A stretch of DNA of 64,000 bases from RUG14300 sp964391805 (lineage in GTDB: Bacteria > Bacillota > Clostridia > Christensenellales > CAG-1252): contig CAYMNK010000001.1 in NCBI GenBank assembly GCA_964391805.1, positions 124,001-188,000 on the forward strand. The letters run 5' to 3'. Below, in pieces: positions 50,060 through 59,381 of this stretch (the stretch's first letter is position 1; the number at the start of each line of letters is the position of its first letter). The notes beneath the pieces were generated by a model. That model searched no databases, had not been told where the DNA came from, and saw nothing but the letters and a program-made list of their open reading frames with translations. The position numbers and the translations under genes were made by a program.

Positions 50060-51072
50060 TATGCTTTGTTCCCTATTAAGAATATTATTTTAATTACGTC
50101 TTGTGGCGCTTCCGAACAAGTTATTAGAATTTTTCCGTCCTCCGTTAACGAACAATATATACCGCATCGAACATATTCGTCTATGCACTCTACGTTCGGT
50201 GACGCAATAACATAGGAATTAGGCTTAACATACGGTACCGAAACTTCAAGAGTAGTTTTGCCTCTAAAATCGCCTATTGTCGTGTTGCATTCATACCAAG
50301 TAACAGTCGATTCCCTAAATTTTACCCACGTATAATTTGTCGCATCGTTACTATCCCCGCTTCCATAATAAACGCCTAAATATTTATGTGTTTCGCCTTG
50401 AGTATCGCTCATATCGGTGCCTTCATCATCATCGGCAAAACGAATAAATAAGTCCTTATTATTTTCACGACTGTATAGAAAATCGACAAGGAAAACTTCA
50501 TTTTTGCTATCCTTATTCCACCTAATAGTCACTTCGGTAACCGAACCTGTTCTCGGTACGGCAAAATCGATATAGTAATTTCCGTCAAATGCATCGTCAT
50601 CATTATTTGACAAAACTTCAAGTCCCGAGAAAGATGAATTGGCTATTGATATGAGTAAATCTTCATCAGGTACCACTCCGTCGGGTGCATACAATCGTAA
50701 TAGAAGATTATATCCTTCGGTCATATTGATGACATTGCTTAAACTCGATACCTCCTTAGATGTATACTCAGTCGACAACTCATATGAAAAAATCAACTTA
50801 TTGATTCTTAACCACTTTTGCATCAACGCTTTTGGTTGATTCTCAAACGTTCCTATGTATTCGGTAATATCGAGATCGGCAAATTGATGATTGCATTCGT
50901 CCACTATTCTATTTATTTCGGCAATTACCGAATCTTCTTTATCTGTAATCGCTTTATAAAACAGTCCTTTTATATCCTCTTCGTTAAGTCCTTCCTCGCG
51001 AGGTCTTACCGAATGTGCCCATGGCGTCTTTTTTAGAATTGCCAATTGTGTACTTTTATTTATCTTTTTCAT
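50059..51072 (-). CDS. Putative tail/neck-associated protein
   Basis: A 337-aa protein, unassigned. The N-terminal 130 residues are helical (NKSTQLAILKKTPWAHSVRPREEG, then EINRIVDECNHQFADLD), the rest mostly beta with aromatic-rich strands (THKYLGVYYGSGDSN). It lies between the large tail protein and the LRR fibre and is translationally coupled to both, so it may anchor the fibre. No catalytic motif was seen. Confidence 0.68.
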   Translation of the reverse strand: MKKINKSTQLAILKKTPWAHSVRPREEGLNEEDIKGLFYKAITDKEDSVIAEINRIVDECNHQFADLDITEYIGTFENQPKALMQKWLRINKLIFSYELSTEYTSKEVSSLSNVINMTEGYNLLLRLYAPDGVVPDEDLLISIANSSFSGLEVLSNNDDDAFDGNYYIDFAVPRTGSVTEVTIRWNKDSKNEVFLVDFLYSRENNKDLFIRFADDDEGTDMSDTQGETHKYLGVYYGSGDSNDATNYTWVKFRESTVTWYECNTTIGDFRGKTTLEVSVPYVKPNSYVIASPNVECIDEYVRCGIYCSLTEDGKILITCSEAPQDVIKIIFLIGNKA

Positions 51073-54000
51073 TAATAGATACCTCTTTTTCTTTTCAAAA
51101 ATGAATACTCGAACGAGAACCCTTTAAGTTCAAAGGGTGTAGCGTCGGCAGAGATAATCAACAACGATAGCGTAGAAATATCTCTTAGTTTGACTCGTGC
51201 ATAGTATTCCCTATCACTTGCTCCGTCAAAAGTAAATTGCGCCATATCGGGTTCATAAAACTCAGCACCTAACCCGAAGTTCGCACTCTTGACCATTCTC
51301 GAGCGTGATTCGCATATTAACTGTACATTTCCTATAGTCTTTTCGCCAAGTTCGACACCGATTTTATGAACTGTTTTAAGCATGCCCGGATAGCCCAAGT
51401 CGCTTTTTGCCGTTTGCCATAGAGCCCTAACCGCTTTACTACGAATTACGCTACCGCTGAAGGAATCGGGAAATTCCGTATCGGCATACTTGATCGGTTT
51501 AACCGCTAAACCGTTATAACTTAGCTTACACAAATCGTTATGAGATGCGTCGAGTGTACATTTGAGCGCAGTGATTGTAAGAGGAACTTTTTGAAGAGAA
51601 ACCGACAATCTAAATCCGCCCTCATTAATCGAAACTAAGTTACCCTCACATGATAGTGAAAAACTGTTATTGGATAAACTTAAATTGCTAATTGTATAGG
51701 CAACTCCTTCACTTAATCCCGAATTACCCACTTTATCAGCATAAACGGTCATTCCGTTTTTTACATCAATGTCGCTATAGATTTTACCGTCGATTAGCCT
51801 GCAATCATCAATAAGTTCGCTGTACAATTTTTGATCGATCATTATTTTATTTCCCACACTCAAGATCAAAGATTCGTTAAACACAACAGTTTCTTCCCCT
51901 ATTGAAAATAATATTGAACCGCTATTGATAGCATCATAATATGTATCAAGATAGTTATCGAAAAAAGTGCATATTCTACCGTCGATAGTACCGAACCACA
52001 ACTTACCCGAAATAACCGATAGACACTTAGCCGGGATCTCTCCCAATATCCACCAATTATATTGCTTAATTTTGTCTTCGTAATAATAACAGTTAGATGG
52101 GGCTACATAAATTTTATCTCCGACAGACAGATAATAATCTCCTCGATAGTTTACTGCGTTATGTACATTTTGTATAGAATCGCATATTTCGGTATCAACG
52201 TTTCTACCTACTTCTATCGACATTTTATATTGATCGTTAATGGAATTACACTGTTTTAAGGTGTATATTCCTGTTTCACTAAGATAAATAGGATCGCCGT
52301 CAATATAAGATATCGTTTTAAAATCGCTTGCAACGTTTGAAACATAATTGCCTATAAGTGAAAACTCGGCGGTATTAAAAGAAAGTGTATTATCGCCTAT
52401 GGTTATTTTCTTAGTTCCCCATTTTCCTTTACGAATATAAATATTGCTTTCATTTGCTACCCCTTTTTTAAATACCGCTTGAGAATCGTCGGATAATCTT
52501 GCATAACCGACAATTGGCGACGAATCAAAACCGAAGGTATAAACATAATCGACCGGGAAGTAACTAAGGTCTTCGCTCTCGGATGCAAAATCATAATTCG
52601 GATATTCATCGCAACCGGATGCAAAAACTCTATCGGTATTACCGTCAACGCCGAATTCTTGGCAAAACATACATCCGTCTATTACCGATGAGAGATATTT
52701 TCGGTCGGAAGCGTTGAAAGTAACCTCGATATTATCACTCCCGTCGGGACTGATTGCTGACTTTTTCAAAGTCAGTGTACCGCTTAGGTGATCGAGCGTT
52801 CCCCATTCTGTAAGGTTATCATCTACCAAATGTGCCAAAAATGACGGTAAAATCGCATACATTTGCCCGTCCACTCCGCCATGCGTCGAACATTCGTCGA
52901 TAATGTAATCTAAGGTATCGGGCAAAGAAATGGTATTCGAACTGAATTTAACAACATAACTATCATAAGGTGTACTCCTCTTTGCTTCGGCGATAACAGT
53001 TTTTACATGGTTTCCATCGGAATTCAGGTAATCTATAATAAGTTCCGCTTTATTCCAAGATAACTGCGTGATACCGCGAGAATACCAATAACATTCTATA
53101 TTTTCACCCTTAAAAACAACTCTACCTTTATTTTTTAGTCCGTTTTGAAGTCCCGAACAGGTGATATTTTCATCATTGGCTACGATGCACAAATCCCTTC
53201 CTTTTAGATTATCTCCCTTAACCGGATAGCGCTTTTCGGAATAATTGACTCGCTCTCTCAATGTGTATTCGTTGATATCGCCGTTTTCCAATGCGAATAT
53301 TTTAATACTATTACGACTGTCAAACGCTATCTCATCGACATCAAGTTTATATACAGCCTGACCTTGTATGCCATATAGTTTATTCTTTCGCATGGGAGTC
53401 AATATGTTTTCGCACTCTAAACTTGCCGACTCGATTTTATATGACGACACTCTTTTGTAGTAAACGACTTCGGGATTCCATGGGTTATCATCGTCGATTA
53501 CAACTTGTTCATATCCTGTATCGGTCTTAACATATCGAATACCTCGATAACTTTCGTCAATCGTACTATCTTTAACAAAGATCGTACCGATATCGGGCAT
53601 AATTCCTATAGTTGTTGTAGGAATATATGCATCCTTTTTTACACTTCTAAGCTCTATCCCTTGTTCGAAATCACCTAAAACAAGATATTCTCCCGCTCCG
53701 AAAATATAATATTTCTCGTTTTTATGAACAATGCTTAGATAGTTTTCTTTCAATTTATCGAGGTCTATCGAATATACCTTTTGTGCCGACTCGGTAATAT
53801 CGACAATGTTGCCTTCGCTTATCAAATAAAATCTTTTACCCGAATAGACCAAAATATAGCTTTGTCCGTTAAAAGATACTTCGTATAAAAAATCTATCGG
53901 TTCGCTTAGTTTATATTCTTGATGCCAACCGTTTCTCTTGACTATCTTACCGTTTTTATTTATAAGGTTTATTGATTTATCGGCTCTCGAGAGTTCTTCG

Positions 54001-54083
54001 TTACGCCTCAAGTCGACACCGTTTAGTTTATTGATATATTGAATTTTCCTATCCGTCTTATCGATTTGTGTATTGATTCTCAT
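51072..54083 (-). CDS. Large tail/stabilisation-like protein (1003 aa)
   Basis: The longest gene in the operon. Its N-terminus (NTQIDKTDRKIQYINKLNGVDLRRN, followed by KIVKRNGWHQEYKLSEPIDFLYEV) and repeated beta strands (YILVYSGKRFYLISEGNIVDI, YYIFGAGEYLVLG) look like the beta-propeller-rich stabilisation/tail-hub proteins of short-tailed phages such as P22 gp10, though much longer. Later regions contain YLSVGDKIYVAPSN and KLWFGTIDGRICTF, consistent with propeller blades. Position directly after the neck adaptor supports a tail role. It contains no identifiable enzymatic domain. Confidence 0.72.
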   Translation of the reverse strand: MRINTQIDKTDRKIQYINKLNGVDLRRNEELSRADKSINLINKNGKIVKRNGWHQEYKLSEPIDFLYEVSFNGQSYILVYSGKRFYLISEGNIVDITESAQKVYSIDLDKLKENYLSIVHKNEKYYIFGAGEYLVLGDFEQGIELRSVKKDAYIPTTTIGIMPDIGTIFVKDSTIDESYRGIRYVKTDTGYEQVVIDDDNPWNPEVVYYKRVSSYKIESASLECENILTPMRKNKLYGIQGQAVYKLDVDEIAFDSRNSIKIFALENGDINEYTLRERVNYSEKRYPVKGDNLKGRDLCIVANDENITCSGLQNGLKNKGRVVFKGENIECYWYSRGITQLSWNKAELIIDYLNSDGNHVKTVIAEAKRSTPYDSYVVKFSSNTISLPDTLDYIIDECSTHGGVDGQMYAILPSFLAHLVDDNLTEWGTLDHLSGTLTLKKSAISPDGSDNIEVTFNASDRKYLSSVIDGCMFCQEFGVDGNTDRVFASGCDEYPNYDFASESEDLSYFPVDYVYTFGFDSSPIVGYARLSDDSQAVFKKGVANESNIYIRKGKWGTKKITIGDNTLSFNTAEFSLIGNYVSNVASDFKTISYIDGDPIYLSETGIYTLKQCNSINDQYKMSIEVGRNVDTEICDSIQNVHNAVNYRGDYYLSVGDKIYVAPSNCYYYEDKIKQYNWWILGEIPAKCLSVISGKLWFGTIDGRICTFFDNYLDTYYDAINSGSILFSIGEETVVFNESLILSVGNKIMIDQKLYSELIDDCRLIDGKIYSDIDVKNGMTVYADKVGNSGLSEGVAYTISNLSLSNNSFSLSCEGNLVSINEGGFRLSVSLQKVPLTITALKCTLDASHNDLCKLSYNGLAVKPIKYADTEFPDSFSGSVIRSKAVRALWQTAKSDLGYPGMLKTVHKIGVELGEKTIGNVQLICESRSRMVKSANFGLGAEFYEPDMAQFTFDGASDREYYARVKLRDISTLSLLIISADATPFELKGFSFEYSFLKRKRGIY

Positions 54084-54658
54084 ATTCTATATATCACTCT
54101 TACCCCCTGAGTCGAAGTATCGGCTCCGTAACGATATTCTTCGAGATAACCTTCGAATACATTGCGAGACTGCGCTGATAGAGACGGTTCTTCCTCTTCG
54201 TATAAATCAGCCTTGATGTAATATGGAATAATTCGTGCAAGTTCGTCGGGAATAGGAATATCTTTTTCATCATCTATGGGCGGATTAATCGAAACCATAT
54301 AATCTACATAATAAACACCGTCCTTATCGAGATAAACGTAGATATTTCCTTCCATTATTGCGAACGGAACGCTAACCATCTCGCATCCTACACGTCGCCA
54401 TACCGACAAAACTTCTCCCGAACCTATAGTTGAAAATATCGGTAAAGAATAATAACCGCTATCCTCTACCGAATCGAGTCTTTTGGTCGAGCTCGGAAGT
54501 TTGCCTAATATCCTCATTCTATCGATTGCACGCAAAATACTTTCGTCCATCCCTATCAAATAATCGCGTATATTCGATTCGGAATAAAGTCCTAAAACCG
54601 TATCGGGAATTACTCCCATAAGCCTAAGCGCATTTTTCTTTACTTCTATATATTTCAT
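54080..54658 (-). CDS. Head-tail adaptor (neck) protein
   Basis: A 192-aa protein starting MKYIEVKKNALRLMGV, with a helical N-terminal bundle (ESNIRDYLIGMDESILRAIDRMR), a central beta domain and a C-terminal helix (IPDELARIIPYYIKADLYEEEE). This resembles gp6/gp4-type adaptors that dock below the portal. It overlaps the tail gene start by 4 bases. It is the first gene after a strong intergenic hairpin. Confidence 0.72.
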   Translation of the reverse strand: MKYIEVKKNALRLMGVIPDTVLGLYSESNIRDYLIGMDESILRAIDRMRILGKLPSSTKRLDSVEDSGYYSLPIFSTIGSGEVLSVWRRVGCEMVSVPFAIMEGNIYVYLDKDGVYYVDYMVSINPPIDDEKDIPIPDELARIIPYYIKADLYEEEEPSLSAQSRNVFEGYLEEYRYGADTSTQGVRVIYRI

Positions 54659-54670
54659 ACCTTTAATTAA

Positions 54671-54695
54671 GGATAGCGGTTCATCACCGCTATCC
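54671..54695. promoter_or_regulatory. Intra-operonic hairpin between capsid and tail genes
   Basis: Perfect 10-base arms GGATAGCGGT/ACCGCTATCC with a five-base loop occupy the only sizeable gap in the operon (44 bases). No T-run follows on the minus strand. It may stabilise upstream mRNA or lower downstream expression. Confidence 0.65.
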
Positions 54696-54702
54696 CCTCC
54701 TT

Positions 54703-55152
54703 CTACACGGGCATTCTATAGACTGCCACGCTCACGCCGTCCTTATCGGCGGTTATAAACACTTTACCTTTTTCTCTAAGATCGGATACACCGTGAGAAA
54801 TTCTATGTATACAATCGATATATCCTTCGTTATCGGAAACCCATTTGAATCGACCGCTCTCTATTACCATTGCGGAATAGTTCTCTCCAAGTATGGCATC
54901 GGATACATAATCAACCGAACCTTGTATACCGTTTCCGCCCTTGACGGTTACCGTAACTTGAGCGGACGAATTATTGTTTTTGACTATGATTAAATATTTA
55001 TCGTCGCGCGCACTCATATCCAAATATCCGCCAAATGCCTCGGGTGTAGTTCCGTTTTTTGCCAAAGCGGTAAATATTTCGCTTTCGGATTTTCCTTCGG
55101 ACAATTCTGAAATTTTATTTATTTCGGTTACCTTTATTTCTGCAAAAGCCAT
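54703..55152 (-). CDS. Putative capsid decoration protein
   Basis: A 149-aa soluble protein located directly after the major capsid gene. It is beta-rich (YLIIVKNNNSSAQVTVTVKGGNG, YSAMVIESGRFKWVS, KVFITADKDGVSVAVYRMP), with an N-terminal region of mixed polar sequence. Length and position fit a head decoration protein; no motif proves it. Confidence 0.7.
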   Translation of the reverse strand: MAFAEIKVTEINKISELSEGKSESEIFTALAKNGTTPEAFGGYLDMSARDDKYLIIVKNNNSSAQVTVTVKGGNGIQGSVDYVSDAILGENYSAMVIESGRFKWVSDNEGYIDCIHRISHGVSDLREKGKVFITADKDGVSVAVYRMPV

Positions 55153-55164
55153 TTACTTTCCTCC

Positions 55165-56037
55165 TTAATATGAACATCTATATACAAATAATTCCTTAGG
55201 TCTAACTACCTTGGCATCATAAAGTATGAAGCCCTTGACCGCATCGCTAAACTTCTTTTCGGGGCGATATGCCTCGGTGTGGGTGAGCGGATTAACATAT
55301 GCAATAGCGCGCTTAGTACGTGCCATTACATACGATACGCTTTGACTTTTACCACCAATGGTCGCAGTACTCTTTGCTAAGTTGTTAGTAACCTTAATTT
55401 GCATATTGTTGTACCAATATACATTTCCGTCCTTGAGTTGCTTACTGTTATTGGTGTCAAGTGAAGCATACTCTTTACGGAATCTCGTAAAAAACTTGGG
55501 ATCGACGGTTACTACGATTTCGGTGCTATCAGATACGTCGTTAAGCATCAAATTCTCTTGTAATTCGTCCAATATGTCGAGTACGTTCTTTTCGTTTTCA
55601 CCAGCAACACCCGATACACACTTAGATGTACCGATTACGTTGATATCCTTACCCAATGCAAGGTTTGCTATATATTTATCCACCTTATTTGCCAAAGCCT
55701 CGGTAGTTTCTTGATGAAGTGCCTCCAATACTCCGTTTACCGACTGTGCCTCGTCAACGTCACCGACCTCATAATTGAAGTATGCTATTTGATCGATAGG
55801 CATTACGATCGACGAAGATTCTACCGTCTCCGCTCCGTTTATTTCATTGTTTCTATCGCCCGATTTGAGATCGTAAATGGTCGGCTTGCCGATACCGGTA
55901 ATGGTTACCGCCTCACCTTGACGCTTAACTGCGCCCTCATACTTACGATAGCAATCTTCTGCGAATACACATTTACGCTCTAAATCTCTGTTGATGCCGG
56001 CTTCCCATACCGACGGTATAAAATTACTATAAGACAT
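55165..56037 (-). CDS. Major capsid protein (HK97-fold, P22-coat-like)
   Basis: A 290-aa shell protein. The N-terminus FIPSVWEAGINRDLERKCVF followed by YRKYEGAVKRQGEAVTITGIG is typical of capsid proteins of short-tailed phages (N-arm then E-loop). It continues with a long spine-helix-like segment (ALHQETTEALANKVDKYIANLA) and an A-domain with VVTVDPKFFTRFRKEYA, and ends with a P-domain-like strand (FILYDAKVVRPKELFVYR). No protease or delta domain is present in the N-terminus. A scaffold-like gene lies just upstream. Confidence 0.85.
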   Translation of the reverse strand: MSYSNFIPSVWEAGINRDLERKCVFAEDCYRKYEGAVKRQGEAVTITGIGKPTIYDLKSGDRNNEINGAETVESSSIVMPIDQIAYFNYEVGDVDEAQSVNGVLEALHQETTEALANKVDKYIANLALGKDINVIGTSKCVSGVAGENEKNVLDILDELQENLMLNDVSDSTEIVVTVDPKFFTRFRKEYASLDTNNSKQLKDGNVYWYNNMQIKVTNNLAKSTATIGGKSQSVSYVMARTKRAIAYVNPLTHTEAYRPEKKFSDAVKGFILYDAKVVRPKELFVYRCSY

Positions 56038-56041
56038 CCTT

Positions 56042-56491
56042 TTACCTCTCCTTCTTTAAATTTTTTAATGATTTTTGTACTTTATCCCAATTTTGCTCAA
56101 TTTCTTTAGGCGTCATTGCCTTGAGTTCTTCTAATGTAAATAAAGAATTTTCTCTCGAATTTCTCTCTGTTAGGCTACCCGGTGTTGCCTTGGCTTTTGC
56201 TAAACGCAATGCAAATTCCTGCTCGGCTCTATCCTTCGTTCTTCTCTCGATTTCATGACATAACTCCATATATGAGGCATATATTTCCGCCATACTCTCT
56301 TCTCCGACCTTACCAGTTGCATATCCGATAAAGAACTTATCGTTAAATAATTCGTCACAATTTACATCGGGATAGCTTTCCAAAAAATTATTGCGGTCGT
56401 TAACAAACCATTCGTCTTTATCGACCCCTAAATTCGGTTGCCGATTAATAATTTCGGATTCCATTGGACTGTTGATTATTTCTTCCTTCAT
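56042..56491 (-). CDS. Putative scaffolding protein
   Basis: A 149-aa acidic, helical protein between terminase and capsid genes, where scaffolds are usually encoded. The C-terminus is basic with FTLEELKAMTPKEIEQNWDK and ends KSLKNLKKER, like the coat-binding tail of phage scaffolds. It is short compared with typical scaffolds (200-300 aa). The assignment comes from position and composition. Confidence 0.72.
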   Translation of the reverse strand: MKEEIINSPMESEIINRQPNLGVDKDEWFVNDRNNFLESYPDVNCDELFNDKFFIGYATGKVGEESMAEIYASYMELCHEIERRTKDRAEQEFALRLAKAKATPGSLTERNSRENSLFTLEELKAMTPKEIEQNWDKVQKSLKNLKKER

Positions 56492-56500
56492 TTAACCCCC

Positions 56501-58201
56501 TTACCATTCTATTTTTTTATTATTGTTTACCGTAAAACTAAAATTGCTATCAATAAATGATTCTTTTTCTCGTGCTGTGGGTATTGTTCCGTATTCGTTC
56601 CGAACATAATGCGCTATTGCCTTTGCCATGACCAAGTCGTCGTGTTTTCCTACTGTTGCTTCTTCGCGTCCCGATTTATTACGAATAAATGAAAACATTT
56701 CCATGAGGATATCTTTTGAGCATTCCATATTCGGGTCCTCTCGAAATGCCATTTTTAATTCGTTAAGGATAATCGGTCTTGTTATCTGTGTAGTTTTGAA
56801 ACCTATTCCGTCAATTCCGTCCGCCCTTTTGTACAATTCGGGATAATCTAACGCTAACAAAACGCGTACAGGACAAACCGAAAAGTTCACCTCTACCGCT
56901 ATTAAGGCAAAATTATAGTATTTTCCTAAGCAGTACAGTTGTTTTGCATATAAATCTTCGTCGATTCTTTTTACCTTATATATTGCAACGGTCTTGGCGT
57001 CACGCACCCTTTCCACAACAGCTGTGAAGTAATCGTCGCCCGAGCCTGCCGTATCGCAACCTATAACGTAACTATCGCCTATATTCGGTTTATCATAAAT
57101 AGTAATCGCGCCCGACGAATCGTAATTAATACGAATATCGGATAAAAACTGACTATAATCCCCTTTTACTACATTGTAGACAAAATCTAACCTTTCCCCC
57201 TCGTCCGAGATTTCGCACAATCTTTTAATTATTTTATCTTTATCGAAGACACATTCGCCCGATGCGATAAACGCTTCTTCGGGCATACAAGGATATTCTT
57301 GTTTAATAGAATTTTTATCGAGATAACTGTCATATTTGCGGACATACCATGCAATTTGACTATCATCAAGTCCTTTTTCGTTTTTCAACCAGCGGATGCG
57401 CTCGATCAACCAAGAATCCTCTATTTTAGATAAATCAACACACTCGTCTCTGCGATATTCGTCGCTTTTCCACCATTCGAAAAACAAATTTACACAACTA
57501 TTGCTATCCCATAAATCTTTTGCTTCATTCCAGCCGTTTGCTGTAGTTTCGTAAATAACAACCGCATTTGCGGTCAACGCTTCTCCCACGCTTTTTTGCA
57601 TATCGCTAATGGATGCTTCGTAAAATGCAACCTCACTAAAATGGGCAAATTCAAGTGTCCTACTTCGTCCGGCGTCACCACCTGCCGTTGCAATTCGCCA
57701 TGAACTGTTCAGTTTATCGAAAAACAATTCCTTTTTGCTATTGTACTTTTCGTGAGGCTTGACTATATCGGGCAAGGCGTTATAAACAACTTTTGCCTTG
57801 TCGTTAAAAATTGAATTAACGTTATCCGAACAGTCTGCTACGGTAAATCCCGAAAAATTCCTTCGGGTGATGGCATAACAAAGTTGCAATGCGGTAATTA
57901 ATGTGGTAAATCCTTGTTGTCTCCCCTTTAAGATAAAATATGGTCTATCGGTTCGATATTTTTCGAATGCCGATAAAAATTCCTTTTGGACTGTGTTTAG
58001 AAAAAACGGAATTGATCTACGCTTTTTGTCAACGACGGTAAAAATCGCTTCTATGAGTAACCAAGGCTTTTCCCTTATAGCTGAGATAGCATCCCTATCC
58101 TTCAATATCTTTCTTGCCGAATATTCAATAAACAGCCTGTCTTTATCGGGATCTATCTCAAATAATTTTTTCCGTTTGGCTACTAATTCGTCTATAAGCA
58201 C
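56501..58201 (-). CDS. Terminase large subunit (packaging ATPase/nuclease)
   Basis: A 566-aa DNA-packaging motor. The ATPase domain has the lysine-first Walker A variant LKGRQQGFTTL (about residue 91), a Walker B region EFAHFSEVAFY (about 185) and coupling motif YETTANGWN (about 217). The C-terminal RNase-H-like nuclease keeps its acids: VIGCDTAGSGDD (about 381), LIAVEVNF (about 433) and GKHDDLVMA (about 535). All catalytic residues appear intact. The start is a GTG with GAGG 7 nt upstream, overlapping the preceding ORF by 10 bases. Confidence 0.92.
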   Translation of the reverse strand: MLIDELVAKRKKLFEIDPDKDRLFIEYSARKILKDRDAISAIREKPWLLIEAIFTVVDKKRRSIPFFLNTVQKEFLSAFEKYRTDRPYFILKGRQQGFTTLITALQLCYAITRRNFSGFTVADCSDNVNSIFNDKAKVVYNALPDIVKPHEKYNSKKELFFDKLNSSWRIATAGGDAGRSRTLEFAHFSEVAFYEASISDMQKSVGEALTANAVVIYETTANGWNEAKDLWDSNSCVNLFFEWWKSDEYRRDECVDLSKIEDSWLIERIRWLKNEKGLDDSQIAWYVRKYDSYLDKNSIKQEYPCMPEEAFIASGECVFDKDKIIKRLCEISDEGERLDFVYNVVKGDYSQFLSDIRINYDSSGAITIYDKPNIGDSYVIGCDTAGSGDDYFTAVVERVRDAKTVAIYKVKRIDEDLYAKQLYCLGKYYNFALIAVEVNFSVCPVRVLLALDYPELYKRADGIDGIGFKTTQITRPIILNELKMAFREDPNMECSKDILMEMFSFIRNKSGREEATVGKHDDLVMAKAIAHYVRNEYGTIPTAREKESFIDSNFSFTVNNNKKIEW

Positions 58202-58446
58202 TCGAAGTCCTCGAATCCGGACATACTCTCACTTTCTCCCGTAGTCGTCGAATATATAGACAATACGTCTTTTATAGATAATGACTTGGATTCTAACGAT
58301 AATTCTTGATAGAGTTTTTTATCCTCATCCGTTTCGATTCCTCTCAATATAAGCGATTTTAAAGTCGATTCTACATAGATTGCACGATCGAGTCGCAAAC
58401 TCAACCACTCAAGTGCAGAATTCGATACGCTGACCTTATCCGGCAA
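58192..58446 (-). CDS. Small ORF immediately upstream of terminase, candidate small subunit
   Basis: An 84-aa protein starting from a TTG (4 bases after AGGTGG) and overlapping the genes on both sides. It is helical and acidic towards the C-terminus (SGFEDFECL). It lies where the small terminase subunit is usually encoded, but is short and has no recognisable DNA-binding helix. Assignment as TerS is speculative. Confidence 0.5.
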   Translation of the reverse strand: MPDKVSVSNSALEWLSLRLDRAIYVESTLKSLILRGIETDEDKKLYQELSLESKSLSIKDVLSIYSTTTGESESMSGFEDFECL

Positions 58447-59017
58447 GGTACCACCTACTTCTCAGAGTGTGTTTATCTCTGTTTTCGTCTAAAAAGCGTA
58501 GAATCTTTATCATTGTGTTACAAATTTCTTCATAACTCATTTTGTACTTTTTGAAAAAGTTTCCTACGCTTTGGTTGGTCTCTAAGAAGTCTTTAAGCAT
58601 TTCGTAATCCTTTTTAGAAAGTCTACTCACTGCACGAGCATAGCGTCCTTTGATAACCCTTAAAGCTTTACGGTATTCAATTTTTTTCTTATTCAATATA
58701 TCCTTATATTCGGCATATTTTTTTCTTGCGGAAAATCTTTTGATTTTCATTAGTTGTTTGTTGATATGCTTGATGCGCATAATATCCTCGTATACATTCG
58801 CCAAATCCTTGGGCAATGCCATTTTTGAACTTTTCAATGATTCTTTGAATAATTTATTACGATATTCTATATACTTAGTTTCAACCTTCCTCATACAAGT
58901 ATATGAACAAAAACAGTCATCGCCGAATTTCCATCCGTACATATCTCTATCCTGTAATACAAATTCTTTACCGCATACAGGACATACATCGCTACCCATA
59001 AATAATTCTAACATCAT
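58436..59017 (-). CDS. Zinc-finger plus helix-turn-helix-like protein
   Basis: A 193-aa basic protein. Residues 10-45 form a probable zinc site (DVCPVCGKEF and DDCFCSYTC). The middle is a long Lys/Arg-rich helix; the C-terminal part (SKKDYEMLKDFLETNQSV, then FFKKYKMSYEEICNTMIKIL) has the spacing of a helix-turn-helix. It could bind the packaging site (small-terminase function) or regulate the operon. No family was recognised. It overlaps the upstream gene by 4 bases and the downstream one by 11. Confidence 0.65.
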   Translation of the reverse strand: MMLELFMGSDVCPVCGKEFVLQDRDMYGWKFGDDCFCSYTCMRKVETKYIEYRNKLFKESLKSSKMALPKDLANVYEDIMRIKHINKQLMKIKRFSARKKYAEYKDILNKKKIEYRKALRVIKGRYARAVSRLSKKDYEMLKDFLETNQSVGNFFKKYKMSYEEICNTMIKILRFLDENRDKHTLRSRWYLAG

Positions 59018-59286
59018 ATCACCTCCTTGTGTTTACATTTCACACATTTCAAAAAACCGATTACGCTCGCCTTAGTCCTGTCCACCGAATAATCCCATAC
59101 CATTTCGCCTAAGCATTCGGGACACAACTCGAACTTGATTGCACGCTTTTTAAGTGCCTCGATGTATTCCGACAACTTAATATCGTGCGCTTCCCCCACG
59201 TTTTGAGAGCCGATAAATTCTTTACAGTTTATAAGACATGCTACTAACTCGTCCTTAGACATATCGGCTACTTCTCTTAATTTCAC
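59014..59286 (-). CDS. Zinc-ribbon protein, first gene of the capsid operon
   Basis: A 90-aa protein with a helical N-terminus (REVADMSKDELVACLINCKEFIG) and a C-terminal zinc ribbon (CPECLGEM and CVKCKHKE). The GTG at 59286 is preferred over a GTG at 59295: GAGGTGAT, a strong match to the anti-Shine-Dalgarno, lies four bases before it, whereas for the upstream GTG the site is only two bases away. No family was recognised. Probably nucleic-acid-binding. Confidence 0.68.
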   Translation of the reverse strand: MKLREVADMSKDELVACLINCKEFIGSQNVGEAHDIKLSEYIEALKKRAIKFELCPECLGEMVWDYSVDRTKASVIGFLKCVKCKHKEVI

Positions 59287-59318
59287 TCTTATCACCTCTC
59301 CTTGTAAAAATATTTAGC

Positions 59319-59333
59319 GGAACGCTCTGTTCT
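59319..59333. promoter_or_regulatory. Operator-like site 1 of capsid operon
   Basis: A 15-bp imperfect palindrome GGAACGCTCTGTTCT downstream of the -10 box, about +7 to +21. It matches site 2 in inverted orientation as GGAAC-N5-GTTCT. Confidence 0.72.
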
Positions 59334-59346
59334 TCTTTATGCTAAT

Positions 59347-59375
59347 ATTATACATATCAAATGAGTGGTTGTCAA
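59347..59375 (-). promoter_or_regulatory. Perfect consensus promoter of the capsid operon
   Basis: On the minus strand TTGACA, a 17-nt spacer and TATAAT. It is the only obvious promoter for the 17 genes down to the portal. Confidence 0.93.
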
Positions 59376-59381
59376 TATAAA

